The position numbers and the translations under genes were made by a program. Below, piece after piece: positions 33,360 through 41,569 of a DNA stretch of 64,000 nt. The stretch covers positions 92,327-156,326 of the forward strand of contig CACYWZ010000002.1 of NCBI GenBank assembly GCA_902778325.1, given 5' to 3'. Under the pieces are notes generated by a model, which ran no database searches, was not told the DNA's origin, and was given only the letters and a program-made list of their open reading frames with translations. The stretch comes from an uncultured Spirochaetaceae bacterium. Its GTDB lineage: Bacteria; Spirochaetota; Spirochaetia; Treponematales; Treponemataceae. Every line of letters starts with the position of its first letter. The stretch's first letter is position 1.

Positions 33360-34049
33360 ATGAGTTATTTCAAATATAATTCAACTATTACGACGGTCAA
33401 CACGATAGCATTTGCTGTCGCGGAAATGGTGGAAAAGCAGAAGAGCGACGACAAAACGCTCAATCTCTTCGGCTCTAAGATTAAAGAAAAGGCGGACGCA
33501 CAGTCTATCGCGATTAAAAAAGACCGCGTGTACTCAGGGCTCGACGTTCTGGATTCACAAAGGGACACGCTTTGGAAGACGACAATCGACATCGTGAGCG
33601 CCTACAAGAAAAATCCCGTGGAAACGCTCTCACAGGCGGCGATTTTGATTTATCCAATCGTTGAAAAATACGGAAAAAAGATAACCAGAGTCGCATACGA
33701 CGAGGAAACGGCGTACTTGAAGAGCGCACAAACTGATTTGAGCGCGCCGAACGTGGCGGAAGCGGTCAAAGTTCTTCCTGGTCTTGACGAAACGCTCGAA
33801 AAACTCTGGGCGAAGAACGCGGAGTTTGAAGGTCAAACCGCTTCGTTCGTCTCGCAGAACGCAATCGACGAGAAAAACGCTACAATCTTGAAAAAAGATT
33901 TGGTTTCGCTTATCAACTCGCTTGTCTCATACGTCGAGGCGGTCGGCGCTGTCCGAGATGACTTGACGGAGTTCGGCAAAGAGCTTGAGGCAAGAATCGA
34001 GCGCGCAAACGCTCAGGACGCAGAGGCAAATAAGAAGAAAACAGAGTAA
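33360..34049 (+). CDS. DUF6261 family protein (copy 2)
   Basis: A 229-residue helical protein with DUF6261 landmarks: TVNTIAFAVAEMVEKQ, KKDRVYSGLDVLDSQRD, AILIYPIVEKYGKKITRVAYDEETAYL and GLDETLEKLWAKNAEFE. It ends in a charged tail. GGAG precedes ATG 33360; the longer frame from 33204 runs into a REP element and is rejected. Phased array 6 lies about 240 nt upstream. Paralogues at 14833 and 57465. Function unknown; the terminator at 34083 follows. Confidence 0.78.
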   Translation: MSYFKYNSTITTVNTIAFAVAEMVEKQKSDDKTLNLFGSKIKEKADAQSIAIKKDRVYSGLDVLDSQRDTLWKTTIDIVSAYKKNPVETLSQAAILIYPIVEKYGKKITRVAYDEETAYLKSAQTDLSAPNVAEAVKVLPGLDETLEKLWAKNAEFEGQTASFVSQNAIDEKNATILKKDLVSLINSLVSYVEAVGAVRDDLTEFGKELEARIERANAQDAEANKKKTE

Positions 34050-34082
34050 AACAAGCGCGACTTTTTAGCGCAAAAAGACGAA

Positions 34083-34127
34083 AGCGCCGCTTTTTGGGAT
34101 TTTGTTCTCAAAGGCGGCGTTTTTTTG
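34083..34127 (+). terminator. Terminator after DUF6261 copy 2
   Basis: CGCCGCTTTTTG / CAAAGGCGGCG hairpin followed by T7. Confidence 0.8.
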
Positions 34128-34193
34128 TCATGCTGAACTCGTTTCAGCATCCGCATCTCAAGTTTCTGTCATGCTGAATTTATTTCAGCATCC
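34126..34193. repeat. Pair of REP-like elements spaced 41 bp
   Basis: TGTCATGCTGAA...TTCAGCATCC occurs at 34126 and 34167, exactly 41 bp apart. Single related copies (usually in the other orientation) lie near 22825, 36480 and 51779. Confidence 0.8.
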
Positions 34194-34255
34194 GCGTTTT
34201 TATAAAAACAGATTTCAGAGACAAGCTCGCCGAAGACACTCAAAAAGAGAAAAGA

Positions 34256-34284
34256 TTGACGCACGAGAAAAAAACAAAGATAAT
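34256..34284 (+). promoter_or_regulatory. Promoter of queH (leaderless)
   Basis: TTGACG (34256-34261), 17-bp spacer, GATAAT (34279-34284). The ATG at 34292 is 7 nt downstream and has no Shine-Dalgarno. Confidence 0.75.
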
Positions 34285-34291
34285 TCTGCAT

Positions 34292-34924
34292 ATGCAAACA
34301 CAAAAAATCAATTATCAGAGCGTTCTTGAAAAAACACTTTCCACGCTAAATGGGCGAAAGAAACTTTTGCTTCACGCTTGCTGTGCGCCCTGCTCTTCAT
34401 ACGTCATCGAATACTTGAGCCAGTTTTTCGACATCACGATTTACTATTACAACCCGAACATTCACCCCGAAACTGAGTACAGACGCCGATTGCAAGAGTT
34501 GCGCGACTTCTTGCCACGATTTTCTCAAGGAAAAAGCGTGAAACTCGTTGAAGACACTTATGACACAGAAGATTATTTTTCAGCAACGAACGTCCGAAAC
34601 GAAGTTGAGCTTCAAAGCGAGCGCGAAATGGGCGAGCGATGCCGCAGATGCTACGAGTTTCGCATGAAAAAGGCTTGGGCGTATGCAAAAGAAAACGGGT
34701 TTGATTACTTCACGACCACACTTTCAATCAGCCCTCACAAAGATTCCGCCAAAATCAACGCAATCGGAGCTGAATTGCAAAAAGAAAGCGCAGACCTTAC
34801 TTATCTCTTTTCGGATTTCAAGAAAAAAGGCGGATTTAAGCGCTCACTTGAGATTTCAGCAGAATATGGTTTGTACCGACAAGATTACTGCGGTTGTGTT
34901 TTTAGCATGCGGAAAGAGAATTAG
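34292..34924 (+). CDS. queH: Epoxyqueuosine reductase QueH
   Basis: Reduces epoxyqueuosine to queuosine in tRNA, as the non-orthologous replacement of QueG. It has 210 residues with the QueH cysteine set: HACCAPCSS near residue 27, MGERCRRCYEFR near 113 and YCGC near the C-terminus, binding an Fe-S cluster and metal. DYFTTTLSISPHKD is also typical. ATG 34292 is chosen on promoter position. It ends one nucleotide before a parS-like site. No other queuosine genes are in the window. Confidence 0.93.
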   Translation: MQTQKINYQSVLEKTLSTLNGRKKLLLHACCAPCSSYVIEYLSQFFDITIYYYNPNIHPETEYRRRLQELRDFLPRFSQGKSVKLVEDTYDTEDYFSATNVRNEVELQSEREMGERCRRCYEFRMKKAWAYAKENGFDYFTTTLSISPHKDSAKINAIGAELQKESADLTYLFSDFKKKGGFKRSLEISAEYGLYRQDYCGCVFSMRKEN

Positions 34925-34940
34925 TGTTTCACGTGAAACA
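34925..34940. promoter_or_regulatory. parS site (ParB binding)
   Basis: TGTTTCACGTGAAACA, a perfect 16-bp palindrome that matches the bacterial parS consensus TGTTnCACGTGAAACA. It lies in the queH-argA gap, 6.6 kb from dnaA, where chromosomal parS sites are expected. Confidence 0.88.
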
Positions 34941-34982
34941 TTTTGACTTTATAAAAAAAACAAAATCGCGTATACTCTGCTT

Positions 34983-36320
34983 ATGAACGAGATACCAAAG
35001 AAAAACACGCCTATTCCACGCCGCGCCGAGAGAATCCGCGATGTTATACGATATATCAGACGATTCAAAAACGCGACCGTTGTCATTTACATCGACGACG
35101 CACTTTTGGCGTCGCCACTTTTCACCAGCCACATTCGCGACATTTGCTTGATTCACGAAGCGGGCTTGCAGGTTCTTATTGTTCCTGGCGCGAGGAACAG
35201 AATTGACCAAGTTTTGAACGAAGCCAAAATCGAATGGACAATCAAAGACGGTTGCAGAATTGCCGACGAAGACGCGATGCCGCTCATAAAAATGGCTGCG
35301 TTCGATGTGTCCAATCGCATTATGACCGCGCTCGCTGGCGAAAAGAGAACGGCAGTTATCGGAAACTGGGTTCGCGCTCGCGGCAAGGGCGTTTTGAACG
35401 GAGTCGACTTTGCAACTTCTGGCGAAATCGACAAGTTGCAAGACGACGCAATTCAAACAGTGCTAGACAGCGGATTTATTCCGATTTTTCCTTGCATTGG
35501 CTGGAGTCAAACAGGAAAGCCGTACAACATTTCGTCGTTAAGTCTTGCCGAGCAAATCGCGAGCCACTTGAAAGCCGACAAACTCTTTTTCATGATGCCC
35601 GACACTGAAATCACAAGCCGAGAATTTTTCATTCCTGAAGGCATCGGGCTTTCGGCAGAAGATTGCGTTCCCGCAATGAACCTTGAAGAACTTGAGTTGT
35701 TCCTTGAAAAAAATCACGACAAAGATAAAAAAGTGCTTCAACTTTTGAATCTCGCCTCTTCCGCTTGCAAAAACGGAGTTTCGCGCGTGCACATCTTGAA
35801 CGGTTCAATCGACGGCACACTCCCCTGCGAAATTTTCAGCAATCTTGGTTCTGGCACTATGATTTACAAATCTGATTACGGCGGAATCCGCGATATGACG
35901 CGCGAGGACATTCCGGCGCTTTTGAATTTGATTCGCCCGTTCGTTGAGCACGGAAATCTTTTGCCCCGCACAGAAGCCCAACTTCAAGAGCAATTCAAAA
36001 ACTTTATCGTTTACGAGATGGACGGCGGAATTCGGGCTTGTGCTGCCCTCGAACCATACAGCGACGCACAAATGGAAATCGCAGCCGTCGCCGTCGACGA
36101 AACTTGCGCGCACATTGGCATTGGTCCAAAGCTGATTGACTTCTTAATACAGAGAGCCAAAACGCGAGGAGCAAAATGCGTGTTTGTTCTGACAACACAA
36201 ACAGCAGATTGGTTTGAACGATTAGGCTTTGTTAGCGCAAGCATTGATACGCTGCCAGAAAAACGAAAAGCGATTTGGACTCCAGAACGCGGTTCAAAAG
36301 TTTTTAGGCTCACATTCTAA
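34983..36320 (+). CDS. argA: N-acetylglutamate synthase
   Basis: First enzyme of arginine biosynthesis, acetylating glutamate with acetyl-CoA; 445 residues as in classical ArgA. The N-terminal amino-acid-kinase-like domain (about 15-290: RYIRRFKNATVVIYIDDALL, VPGARNRID) serves arginine feedback. The C-terminal GNAT domain (about 300-445: RDMTREDIPALLNLIRPFVEHG, CAHIGIGPKLIDFLIQRAK) is catalytic. The start follows TATACT (34971-34976) by 6 nt without a Shine-Dalgarno, again a leaderless layout. A terminator follows. Confidence 0.93.
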   Translation: MNEIPKKNTPIPRRAERIRDVIRYIRRFKNATVVIYIDDALLASPLFTSHIRDICLIHEAGLQVLIVPGARNRIDQVLNEAKIEWTIKDGCRIADEDAMPLIKMAAFDVSNRIMTALAGEKRTAVIGNWVRARGKGVLNGVDFATSGEIDKLQDDAIQTVLDSGFIPIFPCIGWSQTGKPYNISSLSLAEQIASHLKADKLFFMMPDTEITSREFFIPEGIGLSAEDCVPAMNLEELELFLEKNHDKDKKVLQLLNLASSACKNGVSRVHILNGSIDGTLPCEIFSNLGSGTMIYKSDYGGIRDMTREDIPALLNLIRPFVEHGNLLPRTEAQLQEQFKNFIVYEMDGGIRACAALEPYSDAQMEIAAVAVDETCAHIGIGPKLIDFLIQRAKTRGAKCVFVLTTQTADWFERLGFVSASIDTLPEKRKAIWTPERGSKVFRLTF

Positions 36321-36329
36321 AACTCAAAA

Positions 36330-36362
36330 GACGCACTGTGAAAATCATAGTGCGTCTTTTTC
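36330..36362 (+). terminator. Terminator of argA
   Basis: GACGCACT / AGTGCGTC stem with an 11-nt loop, then T5. Confidence 0.88.
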
Positions 36363-36712
36363 TTGGAGACAAATCTTTTGCAAAAAAACAAATATCCATA
36401 AAAAATGCAGTAGTATTTCAAAAGGTATGCAATTTTTTTATAGTTTATCATTCCAAACTTGTTTAGCAATCTAAGCAGCAGATGCTAAAACAAGTTCTGC
36501 ATGACAGTATTTTATGAAGCATACTGCTCAAAACACATTCAAAAACAATCACATTCTAAAACATCTTTATCATGAAAGAAAAATTAATTTTCATACTCAA
36601 AGAAAATTATTGCTCGAAAAAAAGTATGAATCGAAATAGCAAAAAAAATCTTGAAAGAGATAAATAATCAAATGGCAATTACAATTTTCTATTTGCTATT
36701 TTTTTTATAAAA

Positions 36713-36730
36713 CAGTTTCACGTGAAACTG
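36713..36730. promoter_or_regulatory. Second parS-like site
   Basis: CAGTTTCACGTGAAACTG, an 18-bp palindrome containing the parS core GTTTCACGTGAAAC, with A/T changed to C/G at the outer positions relative to consensus. Confidence 0.75.
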
Positions 36731-36755
36731 TTGCTTACTGAATTTTTATCAACAA

Positions 36756-36896
36756 AATTCCACAACTTTTCCACACAAACTTCTAACACATTTTACACAG
36801 TACACACTTATAACATTTCTTGCTAATATAATAATTTATAAAATTTCGACATTTTCCACAAATTTAACTACACAAATTTTCCAATACTTTTCCACA
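36756..36896. other. AT-rich DnaA-box cluster, candidate oriC element
   Basis: In the 36363-36979 gene-free stretch, boxes TTTTCCACA occur at 36767, 36852 and 36888, with variants AATTCCACA at 36756 and TTTTACACA at 36791. Surrounding DNA is extremely A/T-rich and a parS site adjoins. It lies downstream of gyrA, so it could be part of a bipartite origin with the dnaA-dnaN gap. Confidence 0.6.
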
Positions 36897-36979
36897 TCTT
36901 GTACAAACAGACAAGGGCTATAAAATTTACAATATATAGCGTGATAAAAATAACAAAAACTCTGCATATTGTGTTTGTA

Positions 36980-37016
36980 AAAAAAAAGGACTCTGAAATA
37001 AAATCAGAGTCCTTTT
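36980..37016 (-). terminator. Terminator of gyrA
   Basis: Minus-strand GGACTCTGA / TCAGAGTCC hairpin followed by an 8-nt T run. Confidence 0.88.
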
Positions 37017-37032
37017 TCAAACTAATCAATAA

Positions 37033-39501
37033 TTAGTCTTCTTCTTTTTGCGCTTCTTCATTAGAGGCTTTGTCAATTGAAATTACATATTCATCATCAT
37101 CAAAAGTGAATATCGTTACACCAGACGCTGTACGACCTTGCTCTGAAATACCAGAAACAGGGGTTCTAATAATCTGACCTTTATTAGTCACACACATAAG
37201 TGTATCATCTTCTTTGACACACAGCGCGCCTGCAATACCGCCCTTACCTTCGACATTACCAAAAATACGCTGTCCGCCAGTTCCTCGCCCGTGAATCGTG
37301 AAATCATTGATATCGATTCGCTTTCCAAAGCCTTTTTCTGTTACGACCAAAATCATTCCGCTTTCATCGCTTGGAATAGCAGCAACAACCTTGTCACCTT
37401 CACTCAAGTCTATTCCACGAACTCCAGCAGCACCTCGTCCCATTGAACGAACAGAAGTTTCTGATATTCGCAAAGCTTTTCCATTTCGTGAAATTATAAG
37501 CATATCATTTTTTCCATTCGTCAACATCGCTGTTACAACTTTATCATCATCTTTTTTGAATGACAGTGCTGTAACGCCTCTTGAGCGAGCGTTACGGAAC
37601 TCATTTGTTGCAATACGCTTTGCAACACCCTTTTCAGTCATCATAAACAAGTATTCGTCATCACGGAATTCTCTTAAAGAGGTAACTGAAGAAATCTCTT
37701 CACCTTCTGAAAGTTGTAACAAACTTTTGAGATGTCCGCCACGACTATTTCTGCTAGATTCAGGGATTTCGTAAGCTCTAACAGTATACGCACGCCCCGC
37801 AGTTGTTGTGAAAAGAATAATGTCATGTGTAGATGCTACAAATATATGCTTTACAAAATCCTCTTCAACAAGTTTTGTGCCAGAAATTCCTTTGCCACCA
37901 CGACTTTGACTTCTGTACGTTGTGACTGGCATTCTCTTTAAATATCCAAGATTAGACATGACAACAACGACATCTTCTTCTTTTATCATGTCTTCAACAG
38001 AAATATTCTCTGCACCAGCAGCAACTATATCAGTTCTGCGATCATCACCGTACTTATCTGCAATTTCATTTGTCTCAGTCTTGATGAGAGCCAAGATTTT
38101 TTCATGATGCTCAAGCAAATCCTGAAGATGTGCAATAAGAGTATTAAGTTCTGCAATCTCATTTTTAAGGTCATCAATCTGAAGATGCGTAAGTTTTTTG
38201 AGTTGCATATCAACTATAGACTGCGCCTGAGGCTCATCAAAAGAAAAACGAGTCATAAGAGCATTCTTTGCAGATTCTGTATCACGGCTTCCGCGAATAA
38301 TTGAAATAACCTCGTCAATATTATTAATAGCTGTAATTTGAGCTTCGAGAATATGAGCACGAGCGAGCGCTTTTCCAAGTTCAAATTTCGTTCGGCGAGT
38401 AATAACAATATCACGATGAGCAACAAAATGTTCTATAAGTTGCTTAAGATTAAAAATCTGAGGGCGTCCTTTTGCGAGAGCCAGATTTATAACGTTAAAA
38501 GATGATTGAAGAGGTGTCTTAGCAAAAAGTTGATTCAATACAAGTTTTAAAACTGCACCACGTTTCAAATCAATGACAATTCTCATTCCAATGCGGTCTG
38601 AAGATTCATCATTTATACCAGAAATGCCGTCAATAATTTTATCTCTGGCAAGTTCACCAATTCGTTCGCAAAGAACGCGTGTATTTACTTGATAAGGAAC
38701 TTCTGTAAAAACAATCGATTCACGACCGTTTTTGCCTTCCTCTACAACATATCGACCTCGAACAACGATTTTACCTCGTCCAGTACGATATGCTTGCATA
38801 ATTCCAGACTTGCCATAAATTATACCACCTGTAGGAAAATCAGGACCTTTTATATGCTCAGCAAGTTCCTCTATAGATATTTCAGGATTGTCAATATAAG
38901 CACTTATCGCAGATGCAATTTCTCGCAAATTATGAGGAGGCATATTTGTTGCCATACCGACAGCAATTCCATTTGTACCATTTGCAAGTAAAAAAGGAAA
39001 TTTTGCAGGAAGAACAGTCGGCTCTTTTGTCGTTTCATCAAAATTTGGAAGAAAATCTACCGTATCTTTAGAAATATCTGCTACCATCTCTTCCGCTAAA
39101 CGAGCCATCTTCGCCTCTGTATAACGATAAGCAGCAGCAGGGTCTCCAGCAATTGTTCCAAAGTTTCCTTGAGGAGTTACAACAGGATAACGAAGACTAA
39201 AATCTTGTCCAAGACGAACAAGAGCATCATAAACAGAAGCATCTCCGTGCGGATGATATTTTCCAAGTACATCACCGACAATTTTTGCACATTTTCGAGT
39301 AGGTCCGCTATTATGAAGATTTAGCTCATCCATGGCATACAAAATACGACGATGAACAGGCTTTAAACCATCACGTACATCAGGAAGAGCGCGACTTACA
39401 ATAACAGACATTGAATAGTCTATATAAGCCCTTTTTACTTCTTGATCAATAGGCATATTAATAAGAGTTCCGCCTTCAGGCGTCTTTATTTCGTTTTCCA
39501 T
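37033..39501 (-). CDS. gyrA: DNA gyrase subunit A
   Basis: Subunit of the type II topoisomerase that introduces negative supercoils; 822 residues. N-terminal breakage-reunion domain with VGDVLGKYHPHGDASVYDALVRL and catalytic Tyr127 (AYRYTEA). C-terminal beta-pinwheel repeats with a GyrA box near residue 565 (QSRGGKG). At the position equivalent to E. coli Ser83 it has Ala (Ala88), while Asp87 is conserved (Asp92). Acidic C-terminal tail. It follows gyrB by 23 nt on the same strand; GGAG is 13 nt before ATG. Confidence 0.97.
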   Translation of the reverse strand: MENEIKTPEGGTLINMPIDQEVKRAYIDYSMSVIVSRALPDVRDGLKPVHRRILYAMDELNLHNSGPTRKCAKIVGDVLGKYHPHGDASVYDALVRLGQDFSLRYPVVTPQGNFGTIAGDPAAAYRYTEAKMARLAEEMVADISKDTVDFLPNFDETTKEPTVLPAKFPFLLANGTNGIAVGMATNMPPHNLREIASAISAYIDNPEISIEELAEHIKGPDFPTGGIIYGKSGIMQAYRTGRGKIVVRGRYVVEEGKNGRESIVFTEVPYQVNTRVLCERIGELARDKIIDGISGINDESSDRIGMRIVIDLKRGAVLKLVLNQLFAKTPLQSSFNVINLALAKGRPQIFNLKQLIEHFVAHRDIVITRRTKFELGKALARAHILEAQITAINNIDEVISIIRGSRDTESAKNALMTRFSFDEPQAQSIVDMQLKKLTHLQIDDLKNEIAELNTLIAHLQDLLEHHEKILALIKTETNEIADKYGDDRRTDIVAAGAENISVEDMIKEEDVVVVMSNLGYLKRMPVTTYRSQSRGGKGISGTKLVEEDFVKHIFVASTHDIILFTTTAGRAYTVRAYEIPESSRNSRGGHLKSLLQLSEGEEISSVTSLREFRDDEYLFMMTEKGVAKRIATNEFRNARSRGVTALSFKKDDDKVVTAMLTNGKNDMLIISRNGKALRISETSVRSMGRGAAGVRGIDLSEGDKVVAAIPSDESGMILVVTEKGFGKRIDINDFTIHGRGTGGQRIFGNVEGKGGIAGALCVKEDDTLMCVTNKGQIIRTPVSGISEQGRTASGVTIFTFDDDEYVISIDKASNEEAQKEED

Positions 39502-39524
39502 TTATTCGAGAATCTCCAATTTTA

Positions 39525-41441
39525 TTAAACATCTAGATTTGCATAAATAGCATTTTCTTCGATGAATTTTCTTCGAGGCTCAACTTCCTCGCCCATACAA
39601 GTACTGAAAATCTTATCAGCAGCAATCGCATCAGGGATTGTAACTCTCATCATCTTTCTGCGAGACGGATCCATAGTCGTTTCCCAAAGTTGAGTACCGT
39701 CCATTTCACCAAGACCTTTGTAACGCTGTACAGAAAGCTTAGAAGTTTCAACTCCAATAGATTTTATTACAGCATCTTTTTCAGCATCATCATAAACATA
39801 CCAGTCTTTTTTATTATATGTGATTTTAAAAAGCGGCGGCATAGCAAGATAAACATAACCATCTTCAATTATCTTTGGCATATAACGGAAAAAGAATGTC
39901 AAAAGAAGCGTACGAATATGAGAACCATCAACATCGGCATCAGCCATTATGATAATCTTGTGATAACGCAATTTCGTTATATCAAAATCATCTCCAATTC
40001 CTGTACCAAGAGAAGCTATAACAGGTTGCAACTTTTCATTCGTTATAACTTTATCGAGTCGGCTTTTTTCAACATTAAGCATCTTTCCCCAAAGAGGTAA
40101 AATTGCTTGAGTACGACTATCTCGACCTTTCTTTGCAGATCCTCCTGCAGAATCTCCCTCAACAATGTATACTTCACATTCTGAAGGATCTTTAGAAGAA
40201 CAATCACTTAATTTACCAGGAAGCCCAAAACTGTCCAATCCAGATTTACGTCTAGTAGCTTCTTTTGCTTTTCTTGCCGCAATACGAGCAGCAGCCTCGC
40301 CTACTGCTTTATCAAGGATTTGCTCAATAACAGATGGGTTTTGCTCAAAGAATACCGTCAATTTCTCTTTAACAAGAGTATCAACTATACCCTTTACCTC
40401 GTAGTTACCAAGTTTTGTCTTTGTTTGTCCCTCAAACTGAGGCTCTGGCACTTTTATCGAAAGAACAGCGGTAAGACCTGCACGAACATCATCGCCTAAA
40501 AGATGTTCATCTTTTGCAAGGCGACGCTGAATTTTCGGATACTTTTCCAAGAACTTATTCAAAACATAGCTCAATGCACTCTTAAATCCTTCAAGATGCA
40601 TACCGCCTTCATGAGTATTTATATCATTAACATACGACGAAATATTCTCAGAATATCCGTCGTTATACTGCATTGCAAGCTCTGTTATTATATCTTTATC
40701 GCTTCCAGAAATATACAAAGGTTCAGCAGGTATTACAGTTTTTCCCTCATTAAGATAAGAAACAAAATGCCTAATACCACCCTCAAACTTAAATACAGTT
40801 TCCTTAGACTCATCTCCTCTCTCATCACGGAAAACAATGGTAATTCCTTGATTTAAAAAAGCAAGTTCTCTAAAACGAATAGACAAAACATCATAATCAT
40901 AATTAGTTGTTTCTGTAAAAATTTCAGGATCAGCTCTCCAGCGGATAGTAGTTCCATGTCGGTTAGACTCTCCCTTTTGCTCAACAGGAGTTATAGGTTG
41001 TCCAACTTCATATTTTTGGCAATATTTCTTTCCGTCGCGCTCTACTGTTGCTTCCATCCAAGTAGAAAGCGCATTTACACAGCTTACACCTACACCGTGA
41101 AGACCACCAGAAACTTTATAACTACCTTTGTCAAATTTTCCACCAGCATGAAGTCTTGTCAAAACAAGTTCAAGAGCACTAATATGCTCAGTTGGATGCA
41201 TATCAACAGGAATACCGCGTCCGTCATCTTCTACACGGCAAATATTACCTTTTTCAAGAACAATAGTTATAGTACTGCAAAAACCTGCCATAGCTTCATC
41301 AATACTATTGTCCACAACTTCATAAACCAAATGGTGCAATCCCATTGGACCTGTAGAGCCTATATACATACCTGGACGCTTACGAACAGCTTCCAAACCT
41401 TTTAAAACTTGTATATTTCCGGCTGAATAAGATGTTGCCAT
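39525..41441 (-). CDS. gyrB: DNA gyrase subunit B
   Basis: ATPase subunit of gyrase, 638 residues, the usual length without insertions. GHKL ATPase motifs (VVDNSIDEAMAGF, EDDGRGIPVDMH, GGLHGVGVSCVNALS) precede the TOPRIM domain (EVYIVEGDSAGGSAKKGRD, IIIMADADVDGSHIRTLLL) and QRYKGLGEMDGTQLWETTMDP. AAGGGA precedes ATG 41441. It is divergent from dnaA (128 nt between starts) and heads the gyrB-gyrA operon. Confidence 0.97.
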   Translation of the reverse strand: MATSYSAGNIQVLKGLEAVRKRPGMYIGSTGPMGLHHLVYEVVDNSIDEAMAGFCSTITIVLEKGNICRVEDDGRGIPVDMHPTEHISALELVLTRLHAGGKFDKGSYKVSGGLHGVGVSCVNALSTWMEATVERDGKKYCQKYEVGQPITPVEQKGESNRHGTTIRWRADPEIFTETTNYDYDVLSIRFRELAFLNQGITIVFRDERGDESKETVFKFEGGIRHFVSYLNEGKTVIPAEPLYISGSDKDIITELAMQYNDGYSENISSYVNDINTHEGGMHLEGFKSALSYVLNKFLEKYPKIQRRLAKDEHLLGDDVRAGLTAVLSIKVPEPQFEGQTKTKLGNYEVKGIVDTLVKEKLTVFFEQNPSVIEQILDKAVGEAAARIAARKAKEATRRKSGLDSFGLPGKLSDCSSKDPSECEVYIVEGDSAGGSAKKGRDSRTQAILPLWGKMLNVEKSRLDKVITNEKLQPVIASLGTGIGDDFDITKLRYHKIIIMADADVDGSHIRTLLLTFFFRYMPKIIEDGYVYLAMPPLFKITYNKKDWYVYDDAEKDAVIKSIGVETSKLSVQRYKGLGEMDGTQLWETTMDPSRRKMMRVTIPDAIAADKIFSTCMGEEVEPRRKFIEENAIYANLDV

Positions 41442-41531
41442 ACTGAAGAAATCCCTTGTATTTTAATTCGTGATTGACATTCTAAAACTTTGCCATATAT
41501 AGAAAGAACACGTAAAATAAGTATACTTGTA

Positions 41532-41561
41532 TTGCAGAAAAAAGTAAAGGCAGAGTATAAT
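41532..41561 (+). promoter_or_regulatory. dnaA promoter (leaderless)
   Basis: TTGCAG (41532-41537), 18-bp spacer, TATAAT (41556-41561). ATG 41570 is 8 nt after the -10, and no Shine-Dalgarno is present. Confidence 0.65.
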
Positions 41562-41569
41562 ACAAGACT

